DNA of 64,000 nucleotides from an uncultured Bacilli bacterium (GCA_934140155.1 CAKPBC010000001.1:682001-746000); one strand, 5' to 3'; shown: positions 1 to 10,136, counted from the first letter of the stretch. The notes: generated by a model from the sequence alone, not told the origin. Program-made: numbers and translations.

Positions 1-1
1 T

Positions 2-490
2 ACTAATTTTAAATCTAAAATAGATTTGAATCTGATATTATGCATTGTTTCTGGTATAATATCTTTATGTATTTGCATTTTTGTAAGTGATATTGCAAGT
101 TTTGATGATAATAATATTTTGCAATTATGTATAAGAGTTTTAGGATCAATTATGACTGTCCTTTTTGTTTTTTTATTACTGAAAATCTTGTTAAAAAGCA
201 AAGAAAAATCATTTGTTTCAAAATTAGGACAGTACACACTAGAAATTTATTATATACATGTAATTTTATATAATTTAGATATTTTTAATGGCGCAGCACC
301 TAATTATTATGAAAGTGTATTTGATCAATGGAAAATTGCTATTATTTCTTTTGTGATTATGTTGATATGCTCTTATATAATAAATTTCGCTATACAATAT
401 ATTCCTTATTTACATTATGCAATTTTTGGAACCAAAGAAAATAAATTAAATTTATTTAAGAACAAAGAGGTACAACAATGCAAAAACTAA
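2..490 (+). CDS. Acyltransferase-3 family membrane protein, C-terminal part (cut by window edge)
   Basis: The reading frame is open to the first base of the window, so this is the 3' end of a longer gene. What remains is about 160 residues with four or so hydrophobic segments. A short motif near the middle (GQYTLEIYYIHVILY) is typical of the C-terminal half of acyltransferase-3 proteins, which O-acetylate surface polysaccharides using a membrane-embedded active site. The catalytic N-terminal half lies outside the window. The gene overlaps the following epimerase by 13 bases, which places it in the capsule operon and suggests it decorates the same polymer. Family call is fairly safe; acceptor sugar unknown. 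Confidence 0.7.
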   Translation, partial: TNFKSKIDLNLILCIVSGIISLCICIFVSDIASFDDNNILQLCIRVLGSIMTVLFVFLLLKILLKSKEKSFVSKLGQYTLEIYYIHVILYNLDIFNGAAPNYYESVFDQWKIAIISFVIMLICSYIINFAIQYIPYLHYAIFGTKENKLNLFKNKEVQQCKN

Positions 491-1620
491 AATTAATGAC
501 TATTATTGGAACTAGACCAGAGATTATTCGTCTTGCTCCAACAATAAAATGCGCAGATAAATACTTTGATCATATTTTAGTCCATACTGGACAAAATTAT
601 GATTACACTCTTAATCAAGTGTTTTTTGAGGATTTAGGATTAAGAGAACCAGATTATTACTTAAATGTTGTTGGTAAAGATTTAGGGGAAACAATGGGAA
701 ATGTTATTGCTAAATCGTATGAATTAATGGTAAAAGTGAAACCAGATGCTGTGTTAGTACTTGGTGATACTAATTCTTGTTTATCAGTAATATCAGCAAA
801 AAGATTACATATTCCTACCTTCCATATGGAAGCAGGTAATAGATGTAAAGATGAATGCTTGCCAGAAGAAACAAATAGAAGAATAGTGGATATTATTTCT
901 GATGTTAATATGTGCTATTCAGAACATGCAAGGAGATATTTAGCGGAATGTGGTTGTGCTAAAGAAAGAACTTTTGTTATTGATTCTCCGATGGCAGAAG
1001 TTCTTCATGATAATTTAGAAAAAATAGAAGCATCTACTATTCTTCCTAAATTAGGATTAAAAAAGAAAAAATATATTTTATTAAGCGCACATCATGAAAT
1101 TAACATAGATGATGAAACTAATTTTATGTCTCTTATGACGGCAGTTAATGAAATGGCTAAAAAATATGATATGCCAATATTATATTCTTGCCATCCAAGA
1201 AGTAAAAAATATATTGAAGCAAGAAACTTTAAGTTTGATGAAAGAGTTATTCAACATCAACCATTAGGATTCCATGATTATAACAATTTACAAATGAATG
1301 CATATTGTGTCGTTTCTGATAGTGGAACATTACCAGAAGAAAGCAGTTTTTATTTATCTATTGGCAAACCAATACCGGCTGTAAGTATAAGAACAAGCAC
1401 AGAGAGACCAGAAGCTTTAGATGCAGGAGACTTTGTTTTAGCTGGCATATCAACGAATGAAGTATTACAAGCAGTAGATATGGCTGTATCAATGGTTGAA
1501 AATGGTGATTTAGGAAAACCATGTGAATATTACACAGATGAAAATGTATCAATAAAAGCAGTTAGAATTATTCAATCATATACATCTATTGTTAATAAGA
1601 TGGTATGGAGGAAAAAATAA
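478..1620 (+). CDS. UDP-N-acetylhexosamine 2-epimerase, CapG/FnlC-like
   Basis: 380 residues, full length for the non-hydrolysing UDP-GlcNAc 2-epimerase family. The N-terminal GTRPE motif, HMEAGNR and PEETNRR motifs, and a C-terminal DSGTLPEES motif are present. The HMEAGNR and SEHARRYL sequences resemble the CapG/WbjD/FnlC branch, which inverts C2 of UDP-2-acetamido-2,6-dideoxy-L-talose to give UDP-N-acetyl-L-fucosamine, more than WecB. The earlier enzymes of that pathway (CapE/FnlA, CapF/FnlB) are not in the window and would have to lie upstream. Cytosolic sugar-nucleotide supply for the capsule. The ATG at 478 has an AGAGG site before it and overlaps the upstream gene. Confidence 0.82.
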   Translation: MQKLKLMTIIGTRPEIIRLAPTIKCADKYFDHILVHTGQNYDYTLNQVFFEDLGLREPDYYLNVVGKDLGETMGNVIAKSYELMVKVKPDAVLVLGDTNSCLSVISAKRLHIPTFHMEAGNRCKDECLPEETNRRIVDIISDVNMCYSEHARRYLAECGCAKERTFVIDSPMAEVLHDNLEKIEASTILPKLGLKKKKYILLSAHHEINIDDETNFMSLMTAVNEMAKKYDMPILYSCHPRSKKYIEARNFKFDERVIQHQPLGFHDYNNLQMNAYCVVSDSGTLPEESSFYLSIGKPIPAVSIRTSTERPEALDAGDFVLAGISTNEVLQAVDMAVSMVENGDLGKPCEYYTDENVSIKAVRIIQSYTSIVNKMVWRKK

Positions 1621-2807
1621 TGAAAATTGGACTACTATTACCTCAGATAGCAAAGGGTGGTGCTGAAAGAGCGGCGACTCGCATTTCTAAAATTTTGTCA
1701 GAAAATCATGAAATTTTTTTAATTGTCTTTTGTCAAGAGTGCAAAATAGCTTATGACTATAAAGGAAAATTAGTTGATTTAGGCGTAAAGTCGTCTAAAT
1801 GTTTTTTTGAAAAATTGCTTGCAAATTATAAGCGTATATCTAAATTAAAAGAAGTAAAGAAATCTTTAAAGCTTGATGCGGTAATTAGTTTTACACAAAC
1901 ACCAAATTATGTTAATGTTAAATCAACTGTTGCTGGATGCAAGGCAATAGTTTCAATAAGAAATTATATATTTACTGAAAAAAAAGATGGATTTATTTCG
2001 AAACTGTTATTAAAGACTACAAAGAAAATTTTGGCAAAATCTGATTTTGTATTGCCTGTTAGTAAAGAATTAACTGAGTCTATTGTTAACAAATATCCAA
2101 ATATAAAAAACATAAAGAAAAAAGTTATAACTATGTATAATCCATATGATGTTGATGAAATTGTAAACTTATCTAAAAATCAATGGAAAATTGAAGATAG
2201 TAGTTTGTATTTTGATTTTTGTACTGTTGGAAGACTTGCGCATCAAAAAGGATTTTGGAATTTAATAAAATCATTTTATCTATTTAATAAAATGCATAAA
2301 AACTCTAGATTATTTATTATTGGCAAAGGTAATGATGAAAGCAAATTGAACAATTTAATAAGTAGTCTTGATTTAGAAAGTAATGTTTATTTGCTTGGTG
2401 AAATGGATAACCCATTTAAAGTTATCTCTAAATGTGATGTATATGTATTATCATCATTATTTGAAGGATTTCCTAATGCACTTGTAGAAGCTATGATATG
2501 CGGATTACCTGTTATTGCATCAAATTGTCAATCCGGCCCAAAAGAGATTCTTGATGATGTTTCAGAATTGGACATTAATGGAGTTTATAAGGCAAAATAT
2601 GGAATAATTTATGAAAATTATCCAAGCCTTGAAGAAGATTATACTCCTAACATTACTGAAGAACATCAGATTTTGGCAGATGCAATGGAGTTATTATATA
2701 AAAACAAAGACCTAAGAGATTATTATAAAAAACAAAGTATAGAAAGAGCTAAAGTGTTTAATTACGACACAACAAGAGATAAATTAGAAAAGATACTAAA
2801 TTCCTAA
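1620..2807 (+). CDS. Glycosyltransferase family 4 (GT-B fold)
   Basis: About 395 residues. The N-terminal GGAERA motif, the VGRLAHQKGF motif opening the second Rossmann-like domain, and the SLFEGFPNALVEAM box (EX7E-type nucleotide-sugar binding) are those of retaining GT4 enzymes. I chose the ATG at 1620, which overlaps the upstream TAA by one base and sits 8 bases after GGAGG, over the in-frame ATG at 1605, whose site is weaker. It adds one sugar to the lipid-linked repeat unit on the cytoplasmic face; donor and linkage cannot be read from sequence. Member of the capsule operon. Confidence 0.85.
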   Translation: MKIGLLLPQIAKGGAERAATRISKILSENHEIFLIVFCQECKIAYDYKGKLVDLGVKSSKCFFEKLLANYKRISKLKEVKKSLKLDAVISFTQTPNYVNVKSTVAGCKAIVSIRNYIFTEKKDGFISKLLLKTTKKILAKSDFVLPVSKELTESIVNKYPNIKNIKKKVITMYNPYDVDEIVNLSKNQWKIEDSSLYFDFCTVGRLAHQKGFWNLIKSFYLFNKMHKNSRLFIIGKGNDESKLNNLISSLDLESNVYLLGEMDNPFKVISKCDVYVLSSLFEGFPNALVEAMICGLPVIASNCQSGPKEILDDVSELDINGVYKAKYGIIYENYPSLEEDYTPNITEEHQILADAMELLYKNKDLRDYYKKQSIERAKVFNYDTTRDKLEKILNS

Positions 2808-2823
2808 TAGGAGGGATAATGCA

Positions 2824-3852
2824 ATGATTATTTTGGTTACAGGTGTTGCAGGATTTATTGGATCAAATCTTGCTAGAGAATTATTAAAAAAAGGAGAAAT
2901 AGTTGTAGGAATTGATAATTTAAATGATTATTATGATGTTAATCTAAAATTGTTTAGATTAGAAGATTTAAATAAATTTAGCAATTTTACATTTATAAAA
3001 TGTGATATTGCAGACAAACAAGCATTAATTCAAATTTTTAATAAATATAAGTTTGATGTTGTTGTTAATCTAGCAGCGCAAGCTGGTGTTAGATATTCTA
3101 TTACTAATCCAGATGTTTATATTCAAAGTAATTTAATAGGTTTTTATAATATATTAGAAGCTTGTAGAAATTATCCAGTAAAGCATTTAGTTTATGCTTC
3201 TAGTTCATCTGTTTATGGTTCTAATAAGAAAGTCCCTTATTCTACAGAAGATAAAGTAGATAATCCTGTTTCTTTATATGCAGCAACTAAAAAATCTAAT
3301 GAACTTCTTGCCCATGCATATGCAAAATTATATAACATTCCATGCACAGGATTAAGGTTCTTTACAGTATATGGTCCAGCAGGTAGACCAGATATGGCAT
3401 ATTTTAGTTTTACTAATAAATTAATTAAAGGTGAAAAAATTAAAATATTTAATTACGGAAACTGCAAAAGAGACTTTACTTATATTGATGATATTGTTGA
3501 TGGAATAATAAAAGTTATATATAAAGCGCCTTCAAAGCAAAATGGCAACGATGGGCTACCAATTCCTCCTTATAAGATATATAATATTGGAAATAATCAC
3601 CCAGAAAATCTTTTAGATTTTGTTAAAATTCTTCAAGAAGAATTAATTAGAGCGAAAGTTTTACCAAGTGATTATGATTTTGATAGTCATAAAGAATTAG
3701 TGGCAATGCAACCAGGAGATGTTCCTATTACTTATGCTGATACATCAGCGTTAGAAAGAGATTTTGGATTTAAGCCATCTACTTCTCTTAGAACTGGATT
3801 AAGAAGATTTGCCGAATGGTATTATGAGTATTATGTGAAAGGAAATAAATAA
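2824..3852 (+). CDS. UDP-glucuronate 4-epimerase-like SDR protein
   Basis: 342 residues of the extended short-chain dehydrogenase/reductase family. The NAD-binding GVAGFIGSN motif is at residues 7-15, the catalytic Ser lies in YASSSSVYG, and the Tyr/Lys pair in YAATKKS. The segment DNLNDYYDVNLK near residue 35 is diagnostic of CapI-type UDP-glucuronate 4-epimerases, which interconvert UDP-GlcA and UDP-GalA. The next gene encodes a UDP-sugar dehydrogenase that could make the UDP-GlcA, so the pair probably supplies uronic acids to the polymer. A good AGGAGGG site precedes the ATG. Confidence 0.85.
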   Translation: MIILVTGVAGFIGSNLARELLKKGEIVVGIDNLNDYYDVNLKLFRLEDLNKFSNFTFIKCDIADKQALIQIFNKYKFDVVVNLAAQAGVRYSITNPDVYIQSNLIGFYNILEACRNYPVKHLVYASSSSVYGSNKKVPYSTEDKVDNPVSLYAATKKSNELLAHAYAKLYNIPCTGLRFFTVYGPAGRPDMAYFSFTNKLIKGEKIKIFNYGNCKRDFTYIDDIVDGIIKVIYKAPSKQNGNDGLPIPPYKIYNIGNNHPENLLDFVKILQEELIRAKVLPSDYDFDSHKELVAMQPGDVPITYADTSALERDFGFKPSTSLRTGLRRFAEWYYEYYVKGNK

Positions 3853-3854
3853 TT

Positions 3855-5090
3855 ATGAAAATTGCAGTTGCAGGAACAGGTTATGTTGGTTTGTCTTTGG
3901 CGGTTTTATTATCACAACATAACGAAGTAAAAGCCGTAGATGTTATTGAAGACAAAGTTAATAAAATAAATAATAGAATTTCTCCTATTCAAGATGAATA
4001 TATTGAAAAATATCTAAAAGAAAAAGAACTTAATTTAGTTGCAACTTTGGATGGTGAATCAGCATATAAAGAAGCCGAATTTGTTATTATTGCTGCACCA
4101 ACTAATTATGATTCAAGATTGAATTTCTTTGATACTAGTTGTGTTGAACAGGTTATTGAACTTGTATTAAAAGTTAATCCTAATGCAATTATGATTATTA
4201 AATCAACAATACCTGTTGGATACACAGAAAGCGTTAGAAAAAAATATAATACTAACAATATAATTTTTTCGCCAGAATTTTTAAGAGAATCTAAGGCATT
4301 ATATGATAACTTATATCCAAGTAGAATTATTGTTGGTGCGCCTTTAGAAGATAAAAAGCTTCAAGAAGCCGCTCATAAATTTGCTAGTCTTTTACAAGAA
4401 GGAGCAATTAAAGAAGATATTCCAACTTTGTTTATTGAGACAACAGAAGCAGAAGCTGTTAAATTATTTGCTAATACATATTTAGCTTTACGTGTTGCAT
4501 ATTTTAATGAATTAGATACATATGCTGAATCTAAAGGATTAAATACAAAATCTATAATAGATGGCGTTTGTTTAGATCCAAGAATTGGTTCATTCTATAA
4601 TAACCCTTCTTTTGGATATGGTGGTTATTGCTTGCCTAAAGATACTAAACAACTTAAGGCTAATTTTGAACATGTTCCAGAAAATCTTATTAGTGCGATT
4701 GTTGCATCAAATTCAACAAGAAAAGATTTTATTGCTGAACAAATATTGGATAAGGCTGGATTTTATGGTACTGACAGAAAACAAGGTATAAATGGTATAC
4801 CAGGTAATAATGTTATTGTTGGAATTTATAGATTAACAATGAAATCTAATTCAGATAATTTTAGGCAATCATCAATTCAAGGTGTTATGAAAAGAATTAA
4901 AGCTAAAGGAGCAAGTGTTGTTATTTATGAACCAACACTTAACCAAGATGAATTTTTTGGTAGTAAAGTAATTAAATCTTTTGATGAATTTAAAAACATT
5001 AGTAACGTAATTGTTGCTAATAGATATGAACCGATTTTAGAAGAAGTAAAAGATAAAGTTTATACGAGAGATTTATTTAAAAGAGATTAA
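3855..5090 (+). CDS. ugd: UDP-glucose 6-dehydrogenase (short type)
   Basis: 411 residues. The dinucleotide-binding GTGYVGLS motif is at residues 7-14, and the catalytic cysteine is in GYGGYCLPKDTKQ. Both N-terminal and C-terminal dehydrogenase domains are present. It oxidises UDP-glucose, or a close relative, to the uronic acid with two NAD+. It starts two bases after the preceding stop, so translation is probably coupled. The compact length matches the Gram-positive capsule-type enzymes rather than the longer eukaryotic type. Substrate could be another UDP-sugar such as UDP-GlcNAc or UDP-ManNAc; UDP-glucose is favoured by the epimerase next door. Confidence 0.85.
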   Translation: MKIAVAGTGYVGLSLAVLLSQHNEVKAVDVIEDKVNKINNRISPIQDEYIEKYLKEKELNLVATLDGESAYKEAEFVIIAAPTNYDSRLNFFDTSCVEQVIELVLKVNPNAIMIIKSTIPVGYTESVRKKYNTNNIIFSPEFLRESKALYDNLYPSRIIVGAPLEDKKLQEAAHKFASLLQEGAIKEDIPTLFIETTEAEAVKLFANTYLALRVAYFNELDTYAESKGLNTKSIIDGVCLDPRIGSFYNNPSFGYGGYCLPKDTKQLKANFEHVPENLISAIVASNSTRKDFIAEQILDKAGFYGTDRKQGINGIPGNNVIVGIYRLTMKSNSDNFRQSSIQGVMKRIKAKGASVVIYEPTLNQDEFFGSKVIKSFDEFKNISNVIVANRYEPILEEVKDKVYTRDLFKRD

Positions 5091-5127
5091 TGCAGTGAAA
5101 GGTTTAGTTTAATAAAAGTTAAAAAAT

Positions 5128-6591
5128 ATGAATGATAGTGCAATAGAAATACAAAAAAAATCAAAAAAATCTTTAAAATGGTCTACATTTGGCGAAATTA
5201 TTGGGCGATTAATTACTCCAATTACAACAGCAATTCTTTCAAGAATTTTAGCGCCAGAGATTTTTGGTATAGTTACCACTATTACGATTGTTATATCATT
5301 TTGTGAAATTTTTTCAGAGGGTGGATTCTCTAAATACATTATTCAATCGGATTTTGTAAATGAAGATGAAAAATCCAAATCTATTACTGTTGCTTTTTGG
5401 TCAAACTTTATATTATCAGTTATTTTATTTGCTTTCATTTGTGTATTTAATAAGCCATTAGCTAAATTAGTGGGTAGTAGTGGATACGAAATTCCTTTAA
5501 TAGTTGCATGTGTTCAAGTTCCAATTTATTCTTTTAATGGTACATTTACAGCTTCATTTCGACGTGAATTTAAGTTTAAACAATTGTTTTATATAAGAAT
5601 AGTTACTGCTATAGTTAATTTATGTTGTTCTGTACCTTTGGCATTAATGGGATTTAAACATTGGTCAATTATAATTGGAAATATAGTATCTATGTGTATA
5701 GCTGCAATAATAATGTGCTTTATTTCTGAATGGAAACCCAAGTTTTATTATAAATTTTCATTATTGAAGAAAATGTTTTCATTTAGTGCTCTTAATTTAT
5801 TTGAATCATTACTCATATGGCTTTGCACATGGGTTAGTTCAATAATAATTAGTAATGGGATGAGTCAATATTATTTGGGTATATATAAAAATGCTAACTC
5901 TATGGTAAATTCGTTATTTGGAATAGTCACTGCATCAATTATTCCAGTTTTATTTGCTTCGTTATCTAGGCTCAAAGATGATGAAATGGCTTTTAAAGAT
6001 ATGTATTATAAAATGCAATCATTGGCTGCTTTTATACTTTTACCAATGGGGGCTGGACTATTTTTATATAAAGATTTAGCCACTAAGATATTATTTGGTG
6101 ATCAATGGGGAGATGCGGGGATAGTTGTAGGGGTTTCTTGTGCTATTAAATCACTTGTTGTGGTGTTCTCATATTTTGCTTCAGAAGTATATAGAGCGAA
6201 AGGAAAACCTAGTATTTCTATTTATACTCAAGCTATTCTTTTAATGGTATCTATTCCAGTATGTTTGTTAACAGTCAAATCAAATTTTACAACCTTTGTT
6301 ATAGCAAGTGCATGTGCTGATTTAACACTTGTATTTATGTCATTTGTATTTTTAAAATCCATTTTTAAATTTCAATTAAAACCAATTATATTAAATTTTT
6401 TGAGACCATTTATATGCTGTATAATAATGATTGTTGTTTCTTTATTGTTGAAAAAAATCAATGGAAATTGGTGGTTTGATACAATTTCTATTATTATATG
6501 TATGATAATATATTTTGGAAGTTATTTTGTGCTATTTCACAAAGATTTTGTTGGTAAAATAAATACTTTTTTTAGTAGACACATTAATTAA
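5128..6591 (+). CDS. Polysaccharide flippase, Wzx/MOP superfamily
   Basis: 487 residues with about 14 hydrophobic segments, the usual size for MOP-family flippases. The N-terminal stretch KKSLKWSTFGEIIGRLITPI and the segment LSRILAPEIFGIVT are typical of the WzxC/TuaB-like branch. It would move the undecaprenyl-linked repeat unit across the membrane for polymerisation by the Wzy-like protein encoded at 7941. It begins 37 bases after the dehydrogenase gene, with a weak ribosome site (AAAAG before the ATG). Confidence 0.87.
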   Translation: MNDSAIEIQKKSKKSLKWSTFGEIIGRLITPITTAILSRILAPEIFGIVTTITIVISFCEIFSEGGFSKYIIQSDFVNEDEKSKSITVAFWSNFILSVILFAFICVFNKPLAKLVGSSGYEIPLIVACVQVPIYSFNGTFTASFRREFKFKQLFYIRIVTAIVNLCCSVPLALMGFKHWSIIIGNIVSMCIAAIIMCFISEWKPKFYYKFSLLKKMFSFSALNLFESLLIWLCTWVSSIIISNGMSQYYLGIYKNANSMVNSLFGIVTASIIPVLFASLSRLKDDEMAFKDMYYKMQSLAAFILLPMGAGLFLYKDLATKILFGDQWGDAGIVVGVSCAIKSLVVVFSYFASEVYRAKGKPSISIYTQAILLMVSIPVCLLTVKSNFTTFVIASACADLTLVFMSFVFLKSIFKFQLKPIILNFLRPFICCIIMIVVSLLLKKINGNWWFDTISIIICMIIYFGSYFVLFHKDFVGKINTFFSRHIN

Positions 6592-6607
6592 GAAGGGGGA
6601 TAGTATT

Positions 6608-7957
6608 ATGAAAAAAGAGAATTTTTTGATGGATAACATTAAGAAAAAATTGGTTATGTTAATAAATTCATTTAATGAATTCATTAAAAAAATAAAGGGC
6701 AATTTGACTCTATATATTTTTACTTCAATTTTATTTACTGGAGCAGTTGTTTTAACTATTATAGGAAATAATAGTACGTATGATGGTAAAATTGAAAATT
6801 TAAGTTATCAAATTTCGGAATTTAATAAAACTACTAATAATGATGATAACACGACACTTTTTACTGTTTGCCAAGAAAATGACTCAGATAATAAAATGCT
6901 TAAAGTTGGAAATAAGTATAAATATTTGGGTAATGGTGGATTGAACCCTTTATATGAACTTAATAAATGCTACATTGGTATAAATTCAAAATTATCAGAA
7001 TCGTTTTTTGTCAAAAATGATAGTGAAGAAAATTATAAACCTATTTCAGTTCTATTTCCTAATGTCTTTTCTTATAAGGATAAAACAAATGAAATAATAG
7101 GTAACGATGATTTAATTCCTTACTATAAAATGGATGATATGGATTTGTATTTTAAGTATAAGAAACCATCATTTTCTGGGAACTGGTGCATTATATCTTC
7201 TAATATTGCAGAAACAAAGGCTAATGAAATGAATTTGGATTCTCCTAAGGATGTTATTGGAAAAACTATAAATGTAAGATATAGCGTTTCTGGTGAATTT
7301 AAAGATGAAGCATGGATTATAAGTGGAATATATGATTCTAACCTTGGCAGTGCTAATAAATTAACGCGCCAGTATAATGATTTTTTGTTATCATGGTTAA
7401 TTTATAGAAATTATAATTACACTAAAAATGGGCAATTAGATAATATTTCTGCTTCGTTTGAATTACATAATAGTATCAAAAGTAACTCTTCAGTTTTAAA
7501 ATTTGTATTGAATGAATTAAATAACGAAAAAATAAGTTATAATTTTCTTTCATCTGCTCAGTATACTTCTAATGTATTTTTAAACGAATCGTTAGAAAAT
7601 GCAAGGATTAAGCAAAATAACAAATTTTTTAATGCATATAATATTTCATCAATCATATTATTTGCGGCACTCATTGTAATTATAATTTATACATTTTTTT
7701 CAAAGAACAGTAGAAATAGTTATGTAGAGTCATTCGTATTTTTAAATATACTTGTATCACTCATTTTTTGTATAATTCAAATTATAACTATGTGTTTACA
7801 AGAAAAATTTCGCTTTTTATCATTTTTTGCCTTTCATGGGTCACAGTTCTTAGTAGTTATATATCTTTTAATTTTATTTTATCTATTATCATTAAAACTT
7901 ATTTCAATATATAGTAGTAATACAAAGAAGGTGAAGAACAATGATGAAAAAAATTAA
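6608..7957 (+). CDS. Unknown four-TM membrane protein with FtsX/MacB-like topology
   Basis: 449 residues. One membrane segment near residues 35-60 is followed by an extracellular domain of roughly 280 residues and three closely spaced C-terminal membrane segments (about 345-435). This 1+3 arrangement and the DVIGKTINVRYSV stretch in the outer domain recall MacB/FtsX-type permeases, but there is no ATPase partner in the operon. I do not recognise a named family. Sited between the flippase and the Wzy-like gene, and overlapping the latter by 17 bases, it probably works in capsule export, assembly or its control. Strong AAGGGGGA site before the ATG. Confidence 0.6.
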   Translation: MKKENFLMDNIKKKLVMLINSFNEFIKKIKGNLTLYIFTSILFTGAVVLTIIGNNSTYDGKIENLSYQISEFNKTTNNDDNTTLFTVCQENDSDNKMLKVGNKYKYLGNGGLNPLYELNKCYIGINSKLSESFFVKNDSEENYKPISVLFPNVFSYKDKTNEIIGNDDLIPYYKMDDMDLYFKYKKPSFSGNWCIISSNIAETKANEMNLDSPKDVIGKTINVRYSVSGEFKDEAWIISGIYDSNLGSANKLTRQYNDFLLSWLIYRNYNYTKNGQLDNISASFELHNSIKSNSSVLKFVLNELNNEKISYNFLSSAQYTSNVFLNESLENARIKQNNKFFNAYNISSIILFAALIVIIIYTFFSKNSRNSYVESFVFLNILVSLIFCIIQIITMCLQEKFRFLSFFAFHGSQFLVVIYLLILFYLLSLKLISIYSSNTKKVKNNDEKN

Positions 7958-9188
7958 CTCCTTTTTATTAATGGAAAAAGAACTATTTCACCTAGATAAA
8001 ACAAAATATATTTTTGAAGCAATAATTTATATATCTATTTTAATTCTTTCTTTTATGTTGCCTAGTTTTTCATATACATCATTACATAATTTACCATTGT
8101 TATTTGTTGGACTTGTATGTATATTGATAATTGCTTATTTATTTAAATACAAAACATTTTCTATGAATAAATGCATTTCTTCTATGATATTGTTTTTGCT
8201 AGTTATTATAATTTCTTCAATGTTAAATGATATAAGTCAAATAAAAAAAACTGAATTCTTATTGATAATTATGTGTATTATATTATATGAATTTATTTCA
8301 TCTAATAATCACTTAATTAGGTCTATTTATGCTCTTTATTTTGGCTTAACATTGTTTTTAATTTATTTCTTTATTATTTATCATAAGGAAATATTATCAC
8401 TGGATTTTAAAAGACTTGGAAGTGCTTTTGGAAATGTCAACGCGATTGGCGAATATTTTATGGTTGGTTATTTGTTTGGCCTTTATTTGGTTATAATTCG
8501 TAAAAATTTTTTATTAGTAATCCCCACAGGTATATTCATAATTTTTGGCTTTCTTACAGGTTCTAAATCATTCTTTCTTTCCTTACTATTATTATCAGTT
8601 TGTTTTATCGTAATGATATTTGGAAGAAAAAAATGGTATATTTCTCTTATAAGTATAGTATCAGTTATTATAGTTATACTTGTACTATTGAATTTACCTA
8701 TGTTTGCAACAATGAAAAAACGTATAATAAGTATGTTGCATACTCTTTTAGGGAATAATTCTTCTTATGTGGATATGTCAACAGTGGAAAGATATAATAT
8801 GATTTTTGAGGCATTTTACTTATTTACTTTTAAACCGGTTTTTGGCTGGGGAACAAATGGATTTGCTATTAATGGATCGTATGCCACTTATTCGCATACT
8901 ACTATTACAGAATTATTATGTGATTTTGGACTTGCAGGATTTGTCTTATTTATAATTCCTATTATTTGTTCATTTAATAGACCTAAATCAAGTGCCGGAG
9001 AAAAACAATGGATTTTAAAGTATTTATTGTTAATATATATATGTTGGTTATTGTTCTTTGGCGTTTTGTTAGGAGACAAATTATATTATTTAATAATGGC
9101 ATACATTTTATCAATGAATAACAATAAAACTGACAATCACAAAAAAATTTTAGGGGAGGATTTAAAAAATGAAAGCCAATCTTTTTAG
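7941..9188 (+). CDS. Wzy-type polymerase / O-antigen ligase-like membrane protein
   Basis: 415 residues with 10-12 predicted membrane segments. The loop near residues 280-330 has the O-antigen ligase/Wzy signature: TVERYNMIFEAFYLF, then KPVFGWGTNGF and a histidine in YSHTTITELLCDFGLAG. In a Wzx/Wzy pathway it joins repeat units on the outer face of the membrane. The start lies inside the upstream gene. The alternative is a ligase that attaches the polymer to another acceptor; the two cannot be separated by sequence. Confidence 0.8.
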   Translation: MMKKINSFLLMEKELFHLDKTKYIFEAIIYISILILSFMLPSFSYTSLHNLPLLFVGLVCILIIAYLFKYKTFSMNKCISSMILFLLVIIISSMLNDISQIKKTEFLLIIMCIILYEFISSNNHLIRSIYALYFGLTLFLIYFFIIYHKEILSLDFKRLGSAFGNVNAIGEYFMVGYLFGLYLVIIRKNFLLVIPTGIFIIFGFLTGSKSFFLSLLLLSVCFIVMIFGRKKWYISLISIVSVIIVILVLLNLPMFATMKKRIISMLHTLLGNNSSYVDMSTVERYNMIFEAFYLFTFKPVFGWGTNGFAINGSYATYSHTTITELLCDFGLAGFVLFIIPIICSFNRPKSSAGEKQWILKYLLLIYICWLLFFGVLLGDKLYYLIMAYILSMNNNKTDNHKKILGEDLKNESQSF

Positions 9189-10098
9189 AACAATAAATAA
9201 ATATTTTACTAATAAAAAATTTCGTTTTTTTATTAATTCAGAGTATCTTAAATTATATAATAATATGTCTGACAAAAAATATTTAATGAAAGAATATAAT
9301 GCAACAATTGGAAAAAAATTAAATTTGGATAATCCTGTTACATATAGTGAAAAACTACAGTGGTTAAAATTAAATGACAGAAAAGATATTTACACTACTA
9401 TGGTTGATAAATGCAAGGCTAAGCAATTTATTTCTGAGATTGTTGGCGAAGAACATGCTATACCAACAATAGGAATATGGGATAGTTTTGAAGAAATTAA
9501 TTTTGATAAATTACCTAATCAATTTGTTTTAAAGTGTAATCATGACTCTGGCTCGATAGTTATTTGCAGAGATAAAAGCAAATTAGATTTATCAAAAACA
9601 AAAAAAATTATTGAAAAATCCTTAAAGCGTAATTATTTTTTAGTGCATAGAGAATGGCCATATAAAAACATAGAGAGAAAAATAATGTGTGAACCATTAT
9701 TACATGATGATGGTGATGAAAATTCATGGCTAGTAGATTATAAATTCTTTTGTTTTAATGGAGAGCCAAAACTTTGCTACATCTCTAGAGATAGATCAGA
9801 AAATCCAACAACTGATTTTTTTGATATGGATTTCAATCATTTACCATTTAGAATGAAAGATCCTAATTCAATCGTGCCTCCATCGAAGCCTGATTGTTTT
9901 GAACAAATGAAAGAAATATCAAAAAAATTATCCAAAGGTATTCCACATTTGAGAGTAGATTTTTATTATGTTAACAATCACATTTATGTTGGGGAACTAA
10001 CATTTTATCATTGTGCTGGATTTGTAAATGTTGTACCAGATGAATGGAATTATAAACTAGGAAATATGATAGATTTATCTTCAGTAAAAAGTAAATAA
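9169..10098 (+). CDS. TupA-like ATP-grasp protein
   Basis: 309 residues resembling the TupA-like ATP-grasp family found in capsule and teichuronopeptide loci. Visible features are the N-terminal VTYSEKLQWLKLNDR segment, PNQFVLKCNHDSGS for nucleotide binding, and a C-terminal VDFYYVNNHIYVGELTFYH segment carrying the acidic metal ligands. Family members are thought to form amide bonds or modify glycans; the exact acceptor here is unknown. It overlaps the end of the Wzy-like gene by 20 bases, has a GGGGAGGA site, and is the last gene of the capsule operon, facing the convergent ABC transporter. Confidence 0.78.
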   Translation: MKANLFRTINKYFTNKKFRFFINSEYLKLYNNMSDKKYLMKEYNATIGKKLNLDNPVTYSEKLQWLKLNDRKDIYTTMVDKCKAKQFISEIVGEEHAIPTIGIWDSFEEINFDKLPNQFVLKCNHDSGSIVICRDKSKLDLSKTKKIIEKSLKRNYFLVHREWPYKNIERKIMCEPLLHDDGDENSWLVDYKFFCFNGEPKLCYISRDRSENPTTDFFDMDFNHLPFRMKDPNSIVPPSKPDCFEQMKEISKKLSKGIPHLRVDFYYVNNHIYVGELTFYHCAGFVNVVPDEWNYKLGNMIDLSSVKSK

Positions 10099-10136
10099 AT
10101 AGAGTATTTGCTTTTAAAAGATATTTTACTTGTTTT

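Noticed and set aside
5109..5339. Reverse-strand open frame under the flippase gene
   Set aside because: It is a shadow of the flippase coding sequence with no ribosome site and improbable composition.
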